A stretch of 64,000 bases of DNA, from contig NZ_SLXO01000001.1 of NCBI RefSeq assembly GCF_004341375.1, positions 372,001 to 436,000 on the forward strand. Direction: 5' to 3'. This DNA is from Rhodothalassium salexigens DSM 2132 (GTDB lineage: Bacteria > Pseudomonadota > Alphaproteobacteria > Sphingomonadales > Rhodothalassiaceae). Shown piece by piece: positions 45,464 through 54,317 of the stretch; position 1 is the stretch's first letter; every line of letters begins with the position of its first letter. A model generated the notes under the pieces. That model was not told the DNA's origin. It searched no databases and saw only the letters and a program-made list of their open reading frames with translations. The position numbers and the translations under genes are program-made.

Positions 45464-45561
45464 CTGTTCGGGCGCCGATTTCGGGTCCGAACGGATCGTG
45501 CCGATGTCTGGCTTGAAAAAGCAGGCAGATTTCTTTTCGCTCACAAGGAGGAAGAGACATG
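45464..45561 (+). ncRNA. ROSE-like RNA thermometer in the hsp20 5' UTR
   Basis: The last hairpin pairs TCTTTTCGCT (45532-45541) with AGGAGGAAGA (45546-45555) around loop CACA. It contains the ROSE signature U-Y-G-C-U (TCGCT) opposite the Shine-Dalgarno, with a G-G mismatch (45539 with 45548) as in described ROSE elements. Two upstream hairpins fit the usual multi-stem layout: GTTCGG/CCGAAC (45466-45492) and GCTT-GAAA-AAGC (45511-45522). Melting of the weak last stem at high temperature would free the ribosome-binding site. Confidence 0.7.
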
Positions 45562-46047
45562 AGACGCTTTGACCTAACGCCCCTGTTGCGGAGCTCCGTC
45601 GGGTTCGACGACCTGTTCCGACTGACCGACTCGCTGACCGGTCTGGAGCAGGAGGGTGGCTTTCCGCCCTATAACATCGAGCGGATGTCCGACGACGATT
45701 ACCGCATCGAAATGGCGGTGGCCGGGTTCGCGCCCGACGAATTGGATGTCCAGGTGCAGGAAAACACGCTGACCGTCTCGGGCCAGGCGGCCCAGCAGGA
45801 CGATGACCGCACCTATCTCCACCGCGGCATCGCCAAGCGCGCGTTCGAGCGAACCTTCCGGCTGGCGGATTCGATCCGCGTCCAAGGCGCCCGGTTCGAG
45901 AACGGTCTGCTGGTGATCGACCTGGTGCGCGAGGTGCCGGAACACAAGCGACCGCGTCGGATCGAGATCGCCTCGGCCCACGCCAACGCCGCCAAAACAC
46001 CGCGGGTCGAGCAGAAAGACCGCGACGACACCGCGCAAGCGGCCTGA
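45559..46047 (+). CDS. Small heat-shock protein, Hsp20/IbpA type
   Basis: A 162-residue holdase chaperone that binds unfolding proteins. It begins MRRFDLTPLLRSSVGFDDLFRL, typical of the IbpA/HspA class in alphaproteobacteria. The alpha-crystallin domain (about 36-135) starts PPYNIERMSDDDYRIEMAVAGFAPDELDV and includes FERTFRLADSIRVQGARFENGLLVIDLVRE. A Lys/Asp-rich tail follows. The strong SD AAGGAGGAA is buried in a ROSE-like hairpin, and a sigma-32-like promoter lies upstream, so both transcription and translation appear heat-controlled. Confidence 0.95.
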   Translation: MRRFDLTPLLRSSVGFDDLFRLTDSLTGLEQEGGFPPYNIERMSDDDYRIEMAVAGFAPDELDVQVQENTLTVSGQAAQQDDDRTYLHRGIAKRAFERTFRLADSIRVQGARFENGLLVIDLVREVPEHKRPRRIEIASAHANAAKTPRVEQKDRDDTAQAA

Positions 46048-46161
46048 GCCGCGGCTCACCCCCGCAGGCTGGACAGCGCCTGTCGCGCCGGTCCAGGGCT
46101 GAAATGACAACCGATCGTCCCGTCCCCTGACGCCCGCGGCGGGCCGGGGGCCGGGACCCTT

Positions 46162-46190
46162 ACACCGGGCCGCTCAGGCGCGCCCGGTGT
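46162..46190 (+). terminator. Hairpin downstream of hsp20, possible terminator
   Basis: ACACCGGGC (46162-46170) and GCCCGGTGT (46182-46190) form a perfect 9-bp stem with an 11-base loop, followed by TGTTCGT. The U content is low, so termination is plausible but not certain. It lies in the 185-bp convergent gap between hsp20 and the DUF1192 gene. Confidence 0.4.
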
Positions 46191-46232
46191 TGTTCGTCGC
46201 GGTACGGCGTCGCGACCGTGGCCGTCGGCGCG

Positions 46233-46433
46233 TCAGCGACGCTTGGAAAACAGCGCCTCCGCGTCCGACAGACTGCCGCGCTTGCTGCTCAGCGCCGCCC
46301 GGGCGCGCGCGATCTCGCCCTCCAACCGGACGATCCGGGCTTCCAGTTCATCGACCGAAAACCGGTCGAGCGGTTCGCGTTCCACCGTCGCCAACAGATC
46401 GCTGGGCGCCCGCGGTGTGTCGTCCGGTTCCAT
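46233..46433 (-). CDS. DUF1192 family small protein
   Basis: A 66-residue protein with the DUF1192 pattern LDRFSVDELEARIVRLEGEIARARAAL followed by SDAEALFSKRR. The central part is a short amphipathic coiled coil. Function unknown. The start at 46433 has AAAGGACGG upstream; a longer open frame exists but without coding character. It is divergent from the quinone oxidoreductase gene, an arrangement frequently kept in Rhodospirillales. Confidence 0.85.
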   Translation of the reverse strand: MEPDDTPRAPSDLLATVEREPLDRFSVDELEARIVRLEGEIARARAALSSKRGSLSDAEALFSKRR

Positions 46434-46626
46434 CGCGCCGTCCTTTCCCCTGATCGCTACTGCCCTTGTCACGACCCCGCCGGTCACCACCGCGCTTGGC
46501 GGTCGCCCGGAAATCGTTTCGTTTCCGTCACGATTGATCGCGGGCACAGGGGCTGGCAAAGCCGGATCGGCGAGGTATCAAGGGGACCTTATCGCCTTCC
46601 CCGCTGGCCACAAAAGAGGCTCCGTC

Positions 46627-47604
46627 ATGAAATGCATCGAAATCGCCCAACCCGGCCCGGCCGAGGGACTGGTCCTGGCCGAGCGGCCCGATCCGACCCC
46701 GGGACCGGACGAAGTGGTGATCGAGGTCATGGCCGCCGGGGTCAACCGGCCCGACGTGCTGCAGCGCCTGGGCGTCTATCCGCCGCCGCCCGGGGCTTCG
46801 GACATACCCGGTCTTGAGGTGGCCGGGCGAATCGTCGCGCTGGGCGCCGATGTCGTCGGCTGGCAGGAAGGCGCGCCGGTGTGCGCGCTGGTCGCGGGCG
46901 GCGGCTATGCCGAGCGCTGCGTGGCGCCGGCCGCGACGCTGCTGCCCTGGCCCGAGGGGTATGATGCGGTCCAGGCCGCCGCCCTGCCCGAGACGGTGTT
47001 CACCGTATGGTCCAATGTGTTCGAGCGCGGTGCGCTGGCGCCGGGCGAAACGCTGCTGGTGCATGGCGGCACCTCGGGCATCGGCACCATGGCGATCCAG
47101 TTGGCCAAGGCGTTCGGGGCCCAGGTGGCGATCACCGCCGGATCGGACGAAAAGTGCGCCTTTTGCCGCGACCTCGGCGCCGATCTGGCGGTCAACTACA
47201 AGACCGACGATTTCGTCGACGCGGTCAAGGCGTTCACCAATGGCGACGGCGCCGATGTGATCCTCGACATGGTCGGCGGCGACTATGTGGCGCGCAACAT
47301 GAAGTGCCTGGCGGTCGGCGGCCGTCATGTCACCATCGCGTTTCTCAACGGCGCCAAGGCCAACATCAATCTGGCCACCTTGATGATCAACCGCCAGACG
47401 TTGACCGGATCGACCCTGCGCGCGCGCGAGATCGCGTTCAAGGCGGCCATCGCGGGGCAGGTTTCGCGCCTGGTCTGGCCGCTGTTGGCCGCCGGTCGGG
47501 TCCGCCCGGTGATCGATTCCACCTATCCCCTGGCGTCGGCGGCCGAGGCCCACCGGCGCATGGAATCCAGCGCCCATATGGGCAAGATCGTGCTCACGCC
47601 GTGA
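46627..47604 (+). CDS. NAD(P)H:quinone oxidoreductase, zinc-free MDR family (PIG3/Qor-like)
   Basis: A 325-residue medium-chain reductase. It has the GroES-like N-terminal domain with AAGVNRPDVLQRLGVYPPPPGASDIPGLEVAG, the Rossmann motif VHGGTSGIGTMAIQLAKAFGA (about 142-162), and the terminal YPLASAAEAHRRMESSAHMGKIVL. No catalytic or structural zinc ligands are present, fitting quinone or enone reduction with NADPH. The N-terminal pattern is closest to the PIG3/YhdH-like NAD(P)H quinone oxidoreductase group. It is divergent from DUF1192 by 193 bp. Confidence 0.92.
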   Translation: MKCIEIAQPGPAEGLVLAERPDPTPGPDEVVIEVMAAGVNRPDVLQRLGVYPPPPGASDIPGLEVAGRIVALGADVVGWQEGAPVCALVAGGGYAERCVAPAATLLPWPEGYDAVQAAALPETVFTVWSNVFERGALAPGETLLVHGGTSGIGTMAIQLAKAFGAQVAITAGSDEKCAFCRDLGADLAVNYKTDDFVDAVKAFTNGDGADVILDMVGGDYVARNMKCLAVGGRHVTIAFLNGAKANINLATLMINRQTLTGSTLRAREIAFKAAIAGQVSRLVWPLLAAGRVRPVIDSTYPLASAAEAHRRMESSAHMGKIVLTP

Positions 47605-47901
47605 CCGGCGCGCACGCCGCGGCCGTCGGTCGGCCAGGCGAGCCGTCTGAGGGGTGGGCCGCCGGGTGGCCGCTCAGCGAGGCCGGCGGACGGTTCGGCG
47701 ACCGGGCGGGCCACGCCCGGACAAGTCGTCCATATAATCCTGTGCGCCCCTAGCTTTGCGCTTGATTTCGTCCCACGGAATGAGCGACATTGGCGATTGC
47801 AACGAATTCCACTACATGTGTGGGTAAGATGGCGCCGCGCGGGAGGCATGATCCCGCGCCCAGGCGTTTTTTGCCGTTTCACCCATGAAGGAGCCGGCAC
47901 C

Positions 47902-48594
47902 ATGACACAGCCGCTGATGCCCATGGCGACCGCCGTCTGGCTGGTCGACAACACGTCCCTGACCTTCAAGCAGATCGCCGATTTCTGCGATCTGCACGAA
48001 TTGGAGGTACAAGGCATTGCCGACGGGCTGGTGGCCAGTAACATCGTCGGTATGGACCCGGTGGCCAACAGTCAGTTGACCCAGGCCGAACTGGACCGCT
48101 GTCAGGGAGACCCCAAAGCCCATCTGCAACTCAAGCAGGACGACGTGCCGACCGCGCGCCGTACCAAGGGCCCGCGCTACACCCCGGTGTCGAAGCGCCA
48201 GGACAAGCCCGACGCCATCGCCTGGCTGTTGCGCCACCATCCCGAACTGTCGGACGCCCAGGTCTCGCGCCTGGTCGGCACGACCAAGCCGACGATCCAA
48301 TCGATCCGCGACCGCTCGCACTGGAACAGTGCCAACATCAAGCCGGTGGACCCGGTCGCGCTCGGCCTTTGCAAGCAGCTCGAACTGGACGAAGCGGTGG
48401 CCAAAGCCGCCGGCCGGCGCGCCGAAGCGACCGCCGAAGCCGGCACCATGACCGCCTATGAAAACGACCCCAGCCCGGCCCCGGAACCGGCGCCCAGCGA
48501 CTTCCTGTCCACCGGCCGCTCGACCGAGACCGACCAGGAAGACGACGCGCCGACCGTCGAATCGGTGTTCGGGCCGCAGCAGCCCAAGGACTGA
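47902..48594 (+). CDS. DUF1013 / TrcR-type cell cycle transcriptional regulator
   Basis: A 230-residue alphaproteobacterial protein of the DUF1013 family, annotated elsewhere as cell cycle regulator TrcR. It starts PLMPMATAVWLVDNTSLTFKQIADFC and has GPRYTPVSKRQDKPDAIAWLLRHHPELSDAQVSRLVGTTKPTIQSIRDRSHWN (about residues 93-145), which looks like helix-turn-helix modules. The last 55 residues are acidic, Pro-rich and probably disordered. The start at 47902 has AAGGAG about 10 bases upstream. The preceding 297 bp hold no gene but likely its promoter. DNA targets are unknown. Confidence 0.88.
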   Translation: MTQPLMPMATAVWLVDNTSLTFKQIADFCDLHELEVQGIADGLVASNIVGMDPVANSQLTQAELDRCQGDPKAHLQLKQDDVPTARRTKGPRYTPVSKRQDKPDAIAWLLRHHPELSDAQVSRLVGTTKPTIQSIRDRSHWNSANIKPVDPVALGLCKQLELDEAVAKAAGRRAEATAEAGTMTAYENDPSPAPEPAPSDFLSTGRSTETDQEDDAPTVESVFGPQQPKD

Positions 48595-48885
48595 CCCGCA
48601 CGCCCGATGCAGCGACCGTCGCGCGCGCCGGCCCGGCGGCCGGGATGGCAATACCATCGGCGCTACAATCGCGCTCGGGCTGTGTGAAGAGCGTGGGCGG
48701 CGCCGGGTCCGGACCGGTCGAAGCAGCCATGATCAGGGAAAAGCGCACTGAGCAACGGCACGGGCCGCGTAGGCGGGCACGAAAAGACGGCGGCGTGTGG
48801 CGACGGGGCCCCGCTGGGGACGACCGGGACCGGCGAAAACCGGACCCGGAAAAAGATTACGTAAGGACCGAATGCAGGTCGTCGA

Positions 48886-49053
48886 TCAATGAGTGGTCAA
48901 CCTGGACAGGGTGTCCTTGAGTTTTAGCTTCTGTCGCTTGAGTTCAGCGATCTTTGCGTCATCAGGCATAGGGCGGGCGGTCTCGCGGGCCAGGGCCCGG
49001 TCGATCTGCTGGTGCTTGGTGCGAAGTGATTCCATATGAGCATGGACAGACAT
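48886..49053 (-). CDS. YdcH-type DUF465 small protein (first copy)
   Basis: A 55-residue helical protein: MSVHAHMESLRTKHQQIDRAL, then IAELKRQKLKLKDTLSRL, the classic DUF465 pattern of two helices forming a short coiled coil. GGAGG lies just upstream of the ATG at 49053. The family's function is unknown. It stands back to back with a second DUF465 gene at 49319. Confidence 0.88.
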   Translation of the reverse strand: MSVHAHMESLRTKHQQIDRALARETARPMPDDAKIAELKRQKLKLKDTLSRLTTH

Positions 49054-49318
49054 CGCGCGCCTCCTGTTATTGACGAAGATCAACAGTAGATCATGATCGC
49101 CCCGCGCCTGTCACGAGCGAACAAGGGTCAACGGGGCAATTGTGAACGGCGTATCGGGTAAGTCGTTAACACCGCACGGTTCTGTCTTTCTGAGCCAAAC
49201 AATATTTCAATTGAGGCGATCGCCTGTTAGGCAGGGCCGGGCTTGGCGTTGCACGGCTATGCCCTGTACGGGCGCGTGTGGTATGACGCCAAAAACCCCT
49301 TTCAGGAGACCGGCGGGC

Positions 49319-49534
49319 ATGAACACGCCCCCTATCATGGATAAGAAGAGCCTGGAGGCGTCGCTGGTGGCGCTGCGCGAGGAGCACCGGGACCTGGACC
49401 TGGCGATCCATACCCTCGCCGACGCCGGGTCGGGCGACATTCTCCAACTTCAGCGACTCAAGAAGCGCAAATTGGCGCTGCGCGACCGCATCGCCTGGCT
49501 CGAAGACATGCTGACCCCTGACATCATCGCCTGA
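49319..49534 (+). CDS. YdcH-type DUF465 small protein (second copy)
   Basis: A 71-residue helical protein with the same layout as its divergent neighbour: [22 protein letters not shown] then [32 protein letters not shown] lies about 9 bases before the ATG; an internal ATG at 49337 is a second possibility. It lies 80 bp upstream of purE and could share its transcript. Together with the 48886-49053 gene it forms the DUF465 pair often found next to purEK in Rhodospirillales. Confidence 0.88.
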   Translation: MNTPPIMDKKSLEASLVALREEHRDLDLAIHTLADAGSGDILQLQRLKKRKLALRDRIAWLEDMLTPDIIA

Positions 49535-49614
49535 CCGCGCCGGCCGCCGCCTCCCCATCGTTGCGGTGCCGCCGACGCGGCCCGCGCTTTTTGTCGAAAC
49601 TCGGATCAACCTCA

Positions 49615-50109
49615 ATGACACATCCCGCTCCGCTCGTAGGACTGATCATGGGCAGTCGGTCCGACTGGCCGACCATGGAACACGCCGCCGCCACGCTCGA
49701 CCGGCTCCACCTGGCCTATGAGGCGCGCGTGGTCTCGGCCCACCGCACGCCCGACCGGCTCTACGACTATGCCAAGACGGCACGGGCGCGCGGGCTCAAG
49801 GCGATCATCGCCGGCGCCGGCGGGGCGGCGCACCTGCCGGGCATGGCCGCCGCGCTGACGCCGGTGCCGGTGCTCGGCGTGCCGGTGGAAAGCCGCGCGC
49901 TGAAGGGCGAGGACAGCCTGTTGTCGATCGTCCAGATGCCCGGCGGCGTGCCGGTGGCCACCTTCGCCATCGGCAAGGCCGGGGCAATCAACGCGGCGCT
50001 GTTCGCCGCCGCCATGCTGGCCACCGACGACGCGGAGATGGCGAGCCGGCTCGACGCCTATCGCGACGCCCAGACCGCCGGCGTGCCGGAGACCCCGAGC
50101 GATGACTGA
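49615..50109 (+). CDS. purE: N5-carboxyaminoimidazole ribonucleotide mutase PurE
   Basis: PurE moves the carboxylate from N5-CAIR to carbon 4 in purine synthesis. The 164-residue product has [27 protein letters not shown] with the active-site His, [15 protein letters not shown] and [30 protein letters not shown]-type blocks. It overlaps purK by 8 bases, so the two steps of CAIR formation are translationally coupled. Confidence 0.97.
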   Translation: MTHPAPLVGLIMGSRSDWPTMEHAAATLDRLHLAYEARVVSAHRTPDRLYDYAKTARARGLKAIIAGAGGAAHLPGMAAALTPVPVLGVPVESRALKGEDSLLSIVQMPGGVPVATFAIGKAGAINAALFAAAMLATDDAEMASRLDAYRDAQTAGVPETPSDD

Positions 50110-51274
50110 GCGCCGCGCCCCCACCCCAGCCATCGGCACACCGGGCGACGCCCAGACCACGACCCCAGATCCGGGCGATCCCGAGACCCCGACGGTGCCC
50201 CGGCTGCAGCCCGGCGACACGGTGGGCATTCTGGGCGGCGGACAGTTGGGGCGCATGCTGGCCATGGCGGCGGCGCAATTGGGCCTGCGCAGCCATGTCT
50301 ACTGCCCCGACCCCGACAGCCCGGCGTTTCAGGTCGCCAGCCACGCCACCTGCGCCGATTATGACGACCAACGCGCGCTGGCGCTGTTCGCCGACCAGGT
50401 CGCCGTCGCCACCTACGAGTTCGAGAACATCCCCGCCGAGGCGATCGCTTACCTGTCGACCCGCTCGCACCTGGCGCCGTCGGAAATGGCGCTGATGACC
50501 GCCAACGACCGGCTGGTGGAGAAGGAATTTCTCAACGCCATCGGCGTCGCCACGGCCCCCTACCGCGCCGCCGAAACCCGCCGCGAGCTGGCCGAAGCCG
50601 CCGACGCCGTGGGCTATCCGTGCATCGCCAAGACCCGCCGCTTCGGCTATGACGGCAAGGGCCAGGCGCGGCTCGACGGGCCGGGCGACCTGGACGCGGT
50701 GTGGAACCAGCTCGGCCCGGCGCAGTTGATCGTCGAAGGGGTGGTGGCGTTCGACAAGGAAATCTCCGTGGTCACCGCGCGCACCGCCGACGGCCGCTCG
50801 GCGACCTTCCCGGTGAGCGAAAACAGCCATGAAAACCATATTCTCGCCCGTTCGGTGGCGCCGGCGCGAATCCCCGACGCGGCCGCCCGCACCGCCGCCG
50901 ACCACGCCCAACGGATCGCCGCGGCGCTCGACTATGTGGGCGCGCTCGCGGTCGAATACTTCTTGACCGCGGACGGCGGCGTGCTGGCCAACGAAATCGC
51001 GCCGCGGGTCCACAATTCGTTCCACTGGACCATCGAAGGCGCGGTCACCAGCCAGTTCGCCCAGCACATCCGCGCCATCGCCGGCTGGCCCCTGGGCGCC
51101 ACCGACCTGCTCGGCGCGGTCGAGATGCAGAACCTGCTCGGCGACGCCGCGCTCGACTGGCTCGGCGTGCTGGCCGACCCGACCGCCCATCTGCATCTCT
51201 ACGGCAAAGGCACGCCGCGACCGGGGCGCAAGATGGGCCATGTCACCTGGGTGCGCCCCCACACCGCCCCCTAA
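50102..51274 (+). CDS. purK: N5-carboxyaminoimidazole ribonucleotide synthase PurK
   Basis: PurK is the ATP-grasp enzyme that makes N5-CAIR from AIR, ATP and bicarbonate, feeding PurE. The 390-residue product has an extra Thr/Pro-rich leader of about 38 residues, then [50 protein letters not shown] and [23 protein letters not shown]. Start and stop are clear; it ends 88 bp before the convergent DUF885 gene. Confidence 0.96.
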   Translation: MTERRAPTPAIGTPGDAQTTTPDPGDPETPTVPRLQPGDTVGILGGGQLGRMLAMAAAQLGLRSHVYCPDPDSPAFQVASHATCADYDDQRALALFADQVAVATYEFENIPAEAIAYLSTRSHLAPSEMALMTANDRLVEKEFLNAIGVATAPYRAAETRRELAEAADAVGYPCIAKTRRFGYDGKGQARLDGPGDLDAVWNQLGPAQLIVEGVVAFDKEISVVTARTADGRSATFPVSENSHENHILARSVAPARIPDAAARTAADHAQRIAAALDYVGALAVEYFLTADGGVLANEIAPRVHNSFHWTIEGAVTSQFAQHIRAIAGWPLGATDLLGAVEMQNLLGDAALDWLGVLADPTAHLHLYGKGTPRPGRKMGHVTWVRPHTAP

Positions 51275-51279
51275 CCCGC

Positions 51280-51315
51280 AACCGACCCCGAAACCGACGC
51301 CGAAACCGACACCGC
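51280..51315. repeat. 12-bp tandem repeat (three units) downstream of purK
   Basis: AACCGACCCCGA, AACCGACGCCGA and AACCGACACCGC follow each other directly, beginning five bases after the purK stop codon. They lie in the convergent gap between purK and the DUF885 gene. No protein is encoded there. Confidence 0.75.
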
Positions 51316-51362
51316 GGCCGGGACCGGCTGCGCCCCGCGCCGGCGGCGGTCGTCGCCGCCGG

Positions 51363-53180
51363 TTACGGGGCGGCGCAGGCGATCCAGCGGTCGATCTTGG
51401 CTTCCAACAGGTCGAGCGGCAGGGCGCCGGTGTCGAGCAACTGGGTGTGGAAGGCGCGGATGTCGAAGGCGTCGCCGAACGCCGCCTCGGCCCGGTCGCG
51501 CAGGCGTTGCAGCACCGCCTCGCCGATCTTGTAGGCCAGCGCCTGGCCGGGCATGGAGATATACCGATCGATCTCCAGCGTCACGTCCTTGGGCGCCATG
51601 GACGTGTGGGCGAGCATATAGTCGATGGCCTGCTGGCGCGACCAGCCCTTGTGGTGCAGGCCGGTGTCGACCACCAGCCGGATCGCCCGGATCATCTCGT
51701 AGTCGAGCCGACCGAACCACTGATAGGGGTCGTCGAACATCCCCAGGTCGCGACCCAGCGATTCGGCATAGAGCCCCCAGCCCTCGGTATAGGCGGTGAA
51801 TCGACCATAGCGCAGCTTGTCCGGCAGGCCCGGTTGTTCACGCACCAGCGACAACTGATAGTGGTGGCCGGGGATACCCTCGTGGAGCAGCAGGGTCTCC
51901 ATATAGTATTTGGGCCGCGAGCGCATGTCGCTCACATTGACGAACAGGATGCCCGGCGCCGAGCCATCAGCAGGCGGCGCCTGATAATAGCCAGCGCCCC
52001 GGTTCTCCCCCGCCACCGGCAGCGGCCGGATCGCGAACCGGGCCGCCGGCATGGCGTCGAACAGGCGCGGCATGGCGGCGCGCACATCCGCTTCGATCTC
52101 CTTCCAGCCGGCGAACAAGGGCGCGGGGCGATCGAAATAGAACCGGTCGTCGGTGCGCAGGAAGGTGAAGAAGTCTTGCAGCGAGCCGTCGAAACCGGCG
52201 CGCGCACGGGCGTCTTCGAGCGCCTCGGTCAGCCGGGCGACCTCGGCACGGCCAAAGGCGTGGATCTCGTCGGGCGTCAGGCGGGTGGTGGTGTAGCGCT
52301 CGACGGCCAAACGATAGCGCATGGCCCCGTCGGTCATGGCCGAAAGCCCCGGCCGGGTCCGCGCCCGCGCCCGGTAGGTATCGGCCAGAAAAGCACGCAG
52401 CCGGGCATAGGCGGGGCGGATCGCCTGCGCCACCTTGGCCTCGTAGGCGGCTTCGAGGCGGGCGCCGGCCTCGGCGTCGAGGGTCAGCCCCGGCGCGTCG
52501 AACGGCTTGAGGAACGGGCTGTCGGCCAGCGGGCTGGCCAGCATGGCGTCCAACTGGCCGATCACTTGGTCGACGACCAAGCGCGCCTGCACATGGCCGC
52601 TATCGAGCCCCTGGCCGAGCCGCGCGACCATCCGGTCCAGATGCGCCACATAGCCGTCCATGCGCGCCAAGCCGGCCTCGAAATCGGCGGCGGTCTCGAA
52701 GCGCACGGTGCCGCTGCCGGTGGACAGGTCGGGAAACGACACCTGGGCGCCATAATAGGTGTCGAGCGGGGTCAGTTGATCGATCCGCGCCGCGCCCGAG
52801 CGGATGGTCTTCAAGGCGTGCTCGGTCTCGTAGCGCAACACCCGATAGGCCAGCCGATCCGCCTGCCCCAGCGCCTCGGGCTCGATGGCGTCGAGATCGG
52901 CCAGCGTCGCCGCGTGCGCCGCGCGGCGGGCCTCAAGGGTGGCGTCGGCGAGCGGCGCACCGAACGACGCGGCGCGCGACCGGTCGCCGCGGCGCAGCGC
53001 GCCCAATGGGTCGAGCGAAACCAACCGCGCGTCGGCGGCGTCCAACGCTGCGGCGAGCGCCGCCGCCACCGCCGGGTCGCTGGCCCGGTCGGCACACACG
53101 TGCGCGCCCGCGACCGGACCGGATAGAGACAGGCTCAACGCAACGGCAAGCGCCGCCGTCCGGCCTCGAAGGATCGACAT
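51363..53180 (-). CDS. Secreted DUF885 protein (putative metallopeptidase)
   Basis: A 605-residue protein with a signal peptide (residues about 1-26, ending VAGAHVC) and a full DUF885 domain. The key motif LLHEGIPGHHYQLSL contains the HExxxGHH arrangement, and TAYTEGWGLYAESLGRDLGMF supplies a downstream Glu, together a likely zinc site. DMRSRPKYYMETL and LDYEMIRAIRLVVDTGLHHKGWSRQQAIDYM are further family blocks. Members are presumed peptidases, but few have been tested. The start at 53180 gives the signal peptide; a much longer open frame upstream is not coding. It is divergent from the LysR gene. Confidence 0.88.
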   Translation of the reverse strand: MSILRGRTAALAVALSLSLSGPVAGAHVCADRASDPAVAAALAAALDAADARLVSLDPLGALRRGDRSRAASFGAPLADATLEARRAAHAATLADLDAIEPEALGQADRLAYRVLRYETEHALKTIRSGAARIDQLTPLDTYYGAQVSFPDLSTGSGTVRFETAADFEAGLARMDGYVAHLDRMVARLGQGLDSGHVQARLVVDQVIGQLDAMLASPLADSPFLKPFDAPGLTLDAEAGARLEAAYEAKVAQAIRPAYARLRAFLADTYRARARTRPGLSAMTDGAMRYRLAVERYTTTRLTPDEIHAFGRAEVARLTEALEDARARAGFDGSLQDFFTFLRTDDRFYFDRPAPLFAGWKEIEADVRAAMPRLFDAMPAARFAIRPLPVAGENRGAGYYQAPPADGSAPGILFVNVSDMRSRPKYYMETLLLHEGIPGHHYQLSLVREQPGLPDKLRYGRFTAYTEGWGLYAESLGRDLGMFDDPYQWFGRLDYEMIRAIRLVVDTGLHHKGWSRQQAIDYMLAHTSMAPKDVTLEIDRYISMPGQALAYKIGEAVLQRLRDRAEAAFGDAFDIRAFHTQLLDTGALPLDLLEAKIDRWIACAAP

Positions 53181-53384
53181 GGAACGAACGATGATCGCCT
53201 CCCTTTGATCTGTCGGTTTTGTTGATCTGACGTTTTGGGCCGGCGTCGGCTGACACCGCCACGACCCGACGTCGCACTGCTGCCCCCTTGCACGCCCCCG
53301 ATCCTCTGCTAGGTTTAGATTTGCATCAAGAGGGGTGTTTTCCTCATATTGTTGCGCTTGACGCACCAGATTATTCGAGGCGAT

Positions 53385-54284
53385 ATGCGATCGGTCGACC
53401 AGAAGCGTCTGCTCTATTTCCACGAGGCGGTGACGGCGGGCACCATGCGCGCAGCCAGTGAGAAGCTCAATCTGGCGCCGTCGTCGATCAGTCGCCAGAT
53501 CGCGCTGCTCGAACGCGAGGTCGGCCTGCCGCTGATCGAGAAGGGGCGGCGCCAGATTCTGCCCACCGAAGCCGGTGGCCTGCTGCTGGACTATTTCCGC
53601 GAATGCCGGGCGCATGACGAGGTGTTCGCGTCACGGCTCGAAGACCTGCACGGCCTGCGCGAGGGCACCATCGCCATCGCCATGGGCGAAGGTTTCATCA
53701 GCCACCGCATGAACGCCACGCTCGCCACCTTCAACCGCGACTATCCGGGCCTCAAGGTCAAGGCGACGATCGCCAATTCCAACGAAATCGTCCGCCAGGT
53801 GACCGAGGACGAGGCGCATTTCGGGCTGGTCATCCAGGCACCCCACGAACCGCGCTTGCAGGTGCGGTGGTCGAACGCGTTGGAGATTACCGCCATCGTG
53901 GGCGCAGGTCATGATCTGGCCGGCGCCGAGCGGGTCAGCCTGCGCCAGTTGCAGGACTATCCCATCGGGCTGGTCGACGGTGCGTTTCGCATCCGCCAGG
54001 TGATTTCTGCGGCCGAGGCGCGCGACGAGATCTTCCTGAGCCCGGTGCTGACCACCAATTCGCTTTACATGCTGCGCCGGTTCGTGACCGCGGGCGCCGG
54101 CATCACCATCCTGCCGCAGACGGTGTTCAGCCGCGAGATCGCCGCCGGCGAGGTTCACGCCGTGCCGCTCGACAATGACGCGCTGGTCCGGCCCACCGCG
54201 CACATCATCACCCGCGCCGGGCGCCAGCTGCCCGCCGGGGCGCATCGTCTGTTGGAGATGATCAAGCGCTCGACGCCGCTGTAA
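53385..54284 (+). CDS. LysR family transcriptional regulator
   Basis: A 299-residue LTTR. The N-terminal winged helix (about 3-62) reads LLYFHEAVTAGTMRAASEKLNLAPSSISRQIALLEREVGLPLIEKGRRQ; the C-terminal periplasmic-binding-like effector domain follows (EGTIAIAMGEGFISHRM ... LTTNSLYMLRRFVTAGAGITILPQTVF). GAGG lies just before the ATG at 53385. It is divergent from DUF885 by 204 bp and convergent, 33 bp apart, with the RidA-VOC-transporter operon. It may control either; the effector is unknown. Confidence 0.93.
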   Translation: MRSVDQKRLLYFHEAVTAGTMRAASEKLNLAPSSISRQIALLEREVGLPLIEKGRRQILPTEAGGLLLDYFRECRAHDEVFASRLEDLHGLREGTIAIAMGEGFISHRMNATLATFNRDYPGLKVKATIANSNEIVRQVTEDEAHFGLVIQAPHEPRLQVRWSNALEITAIVGAGHDLAGAERVSLRQLQDYPIGLVDGAFRIRQVISAAEARDEIFLSPVLTTNSLYMLRRFVTAGAGITILPQTVFSREIAAGEVHAVPLDNDALVRPTAHIITRAGRQLPAGAHRLLEMIKRSTPL

Positions 54285-54317
54285 CCGCCGCGGCCATGGG
54301 CGCCGGCACGGCGCCGC

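Noticed and set aside
48800-48865. Imperfect hairpin near CCGGGACCGG / CCGGACCCGG as a DUF1013 terminator
   Set aside because: The stem has mismatches and the run after it on the plus strand is A-rich, not T-rich; on the minus strand the T-run precedes the stem.
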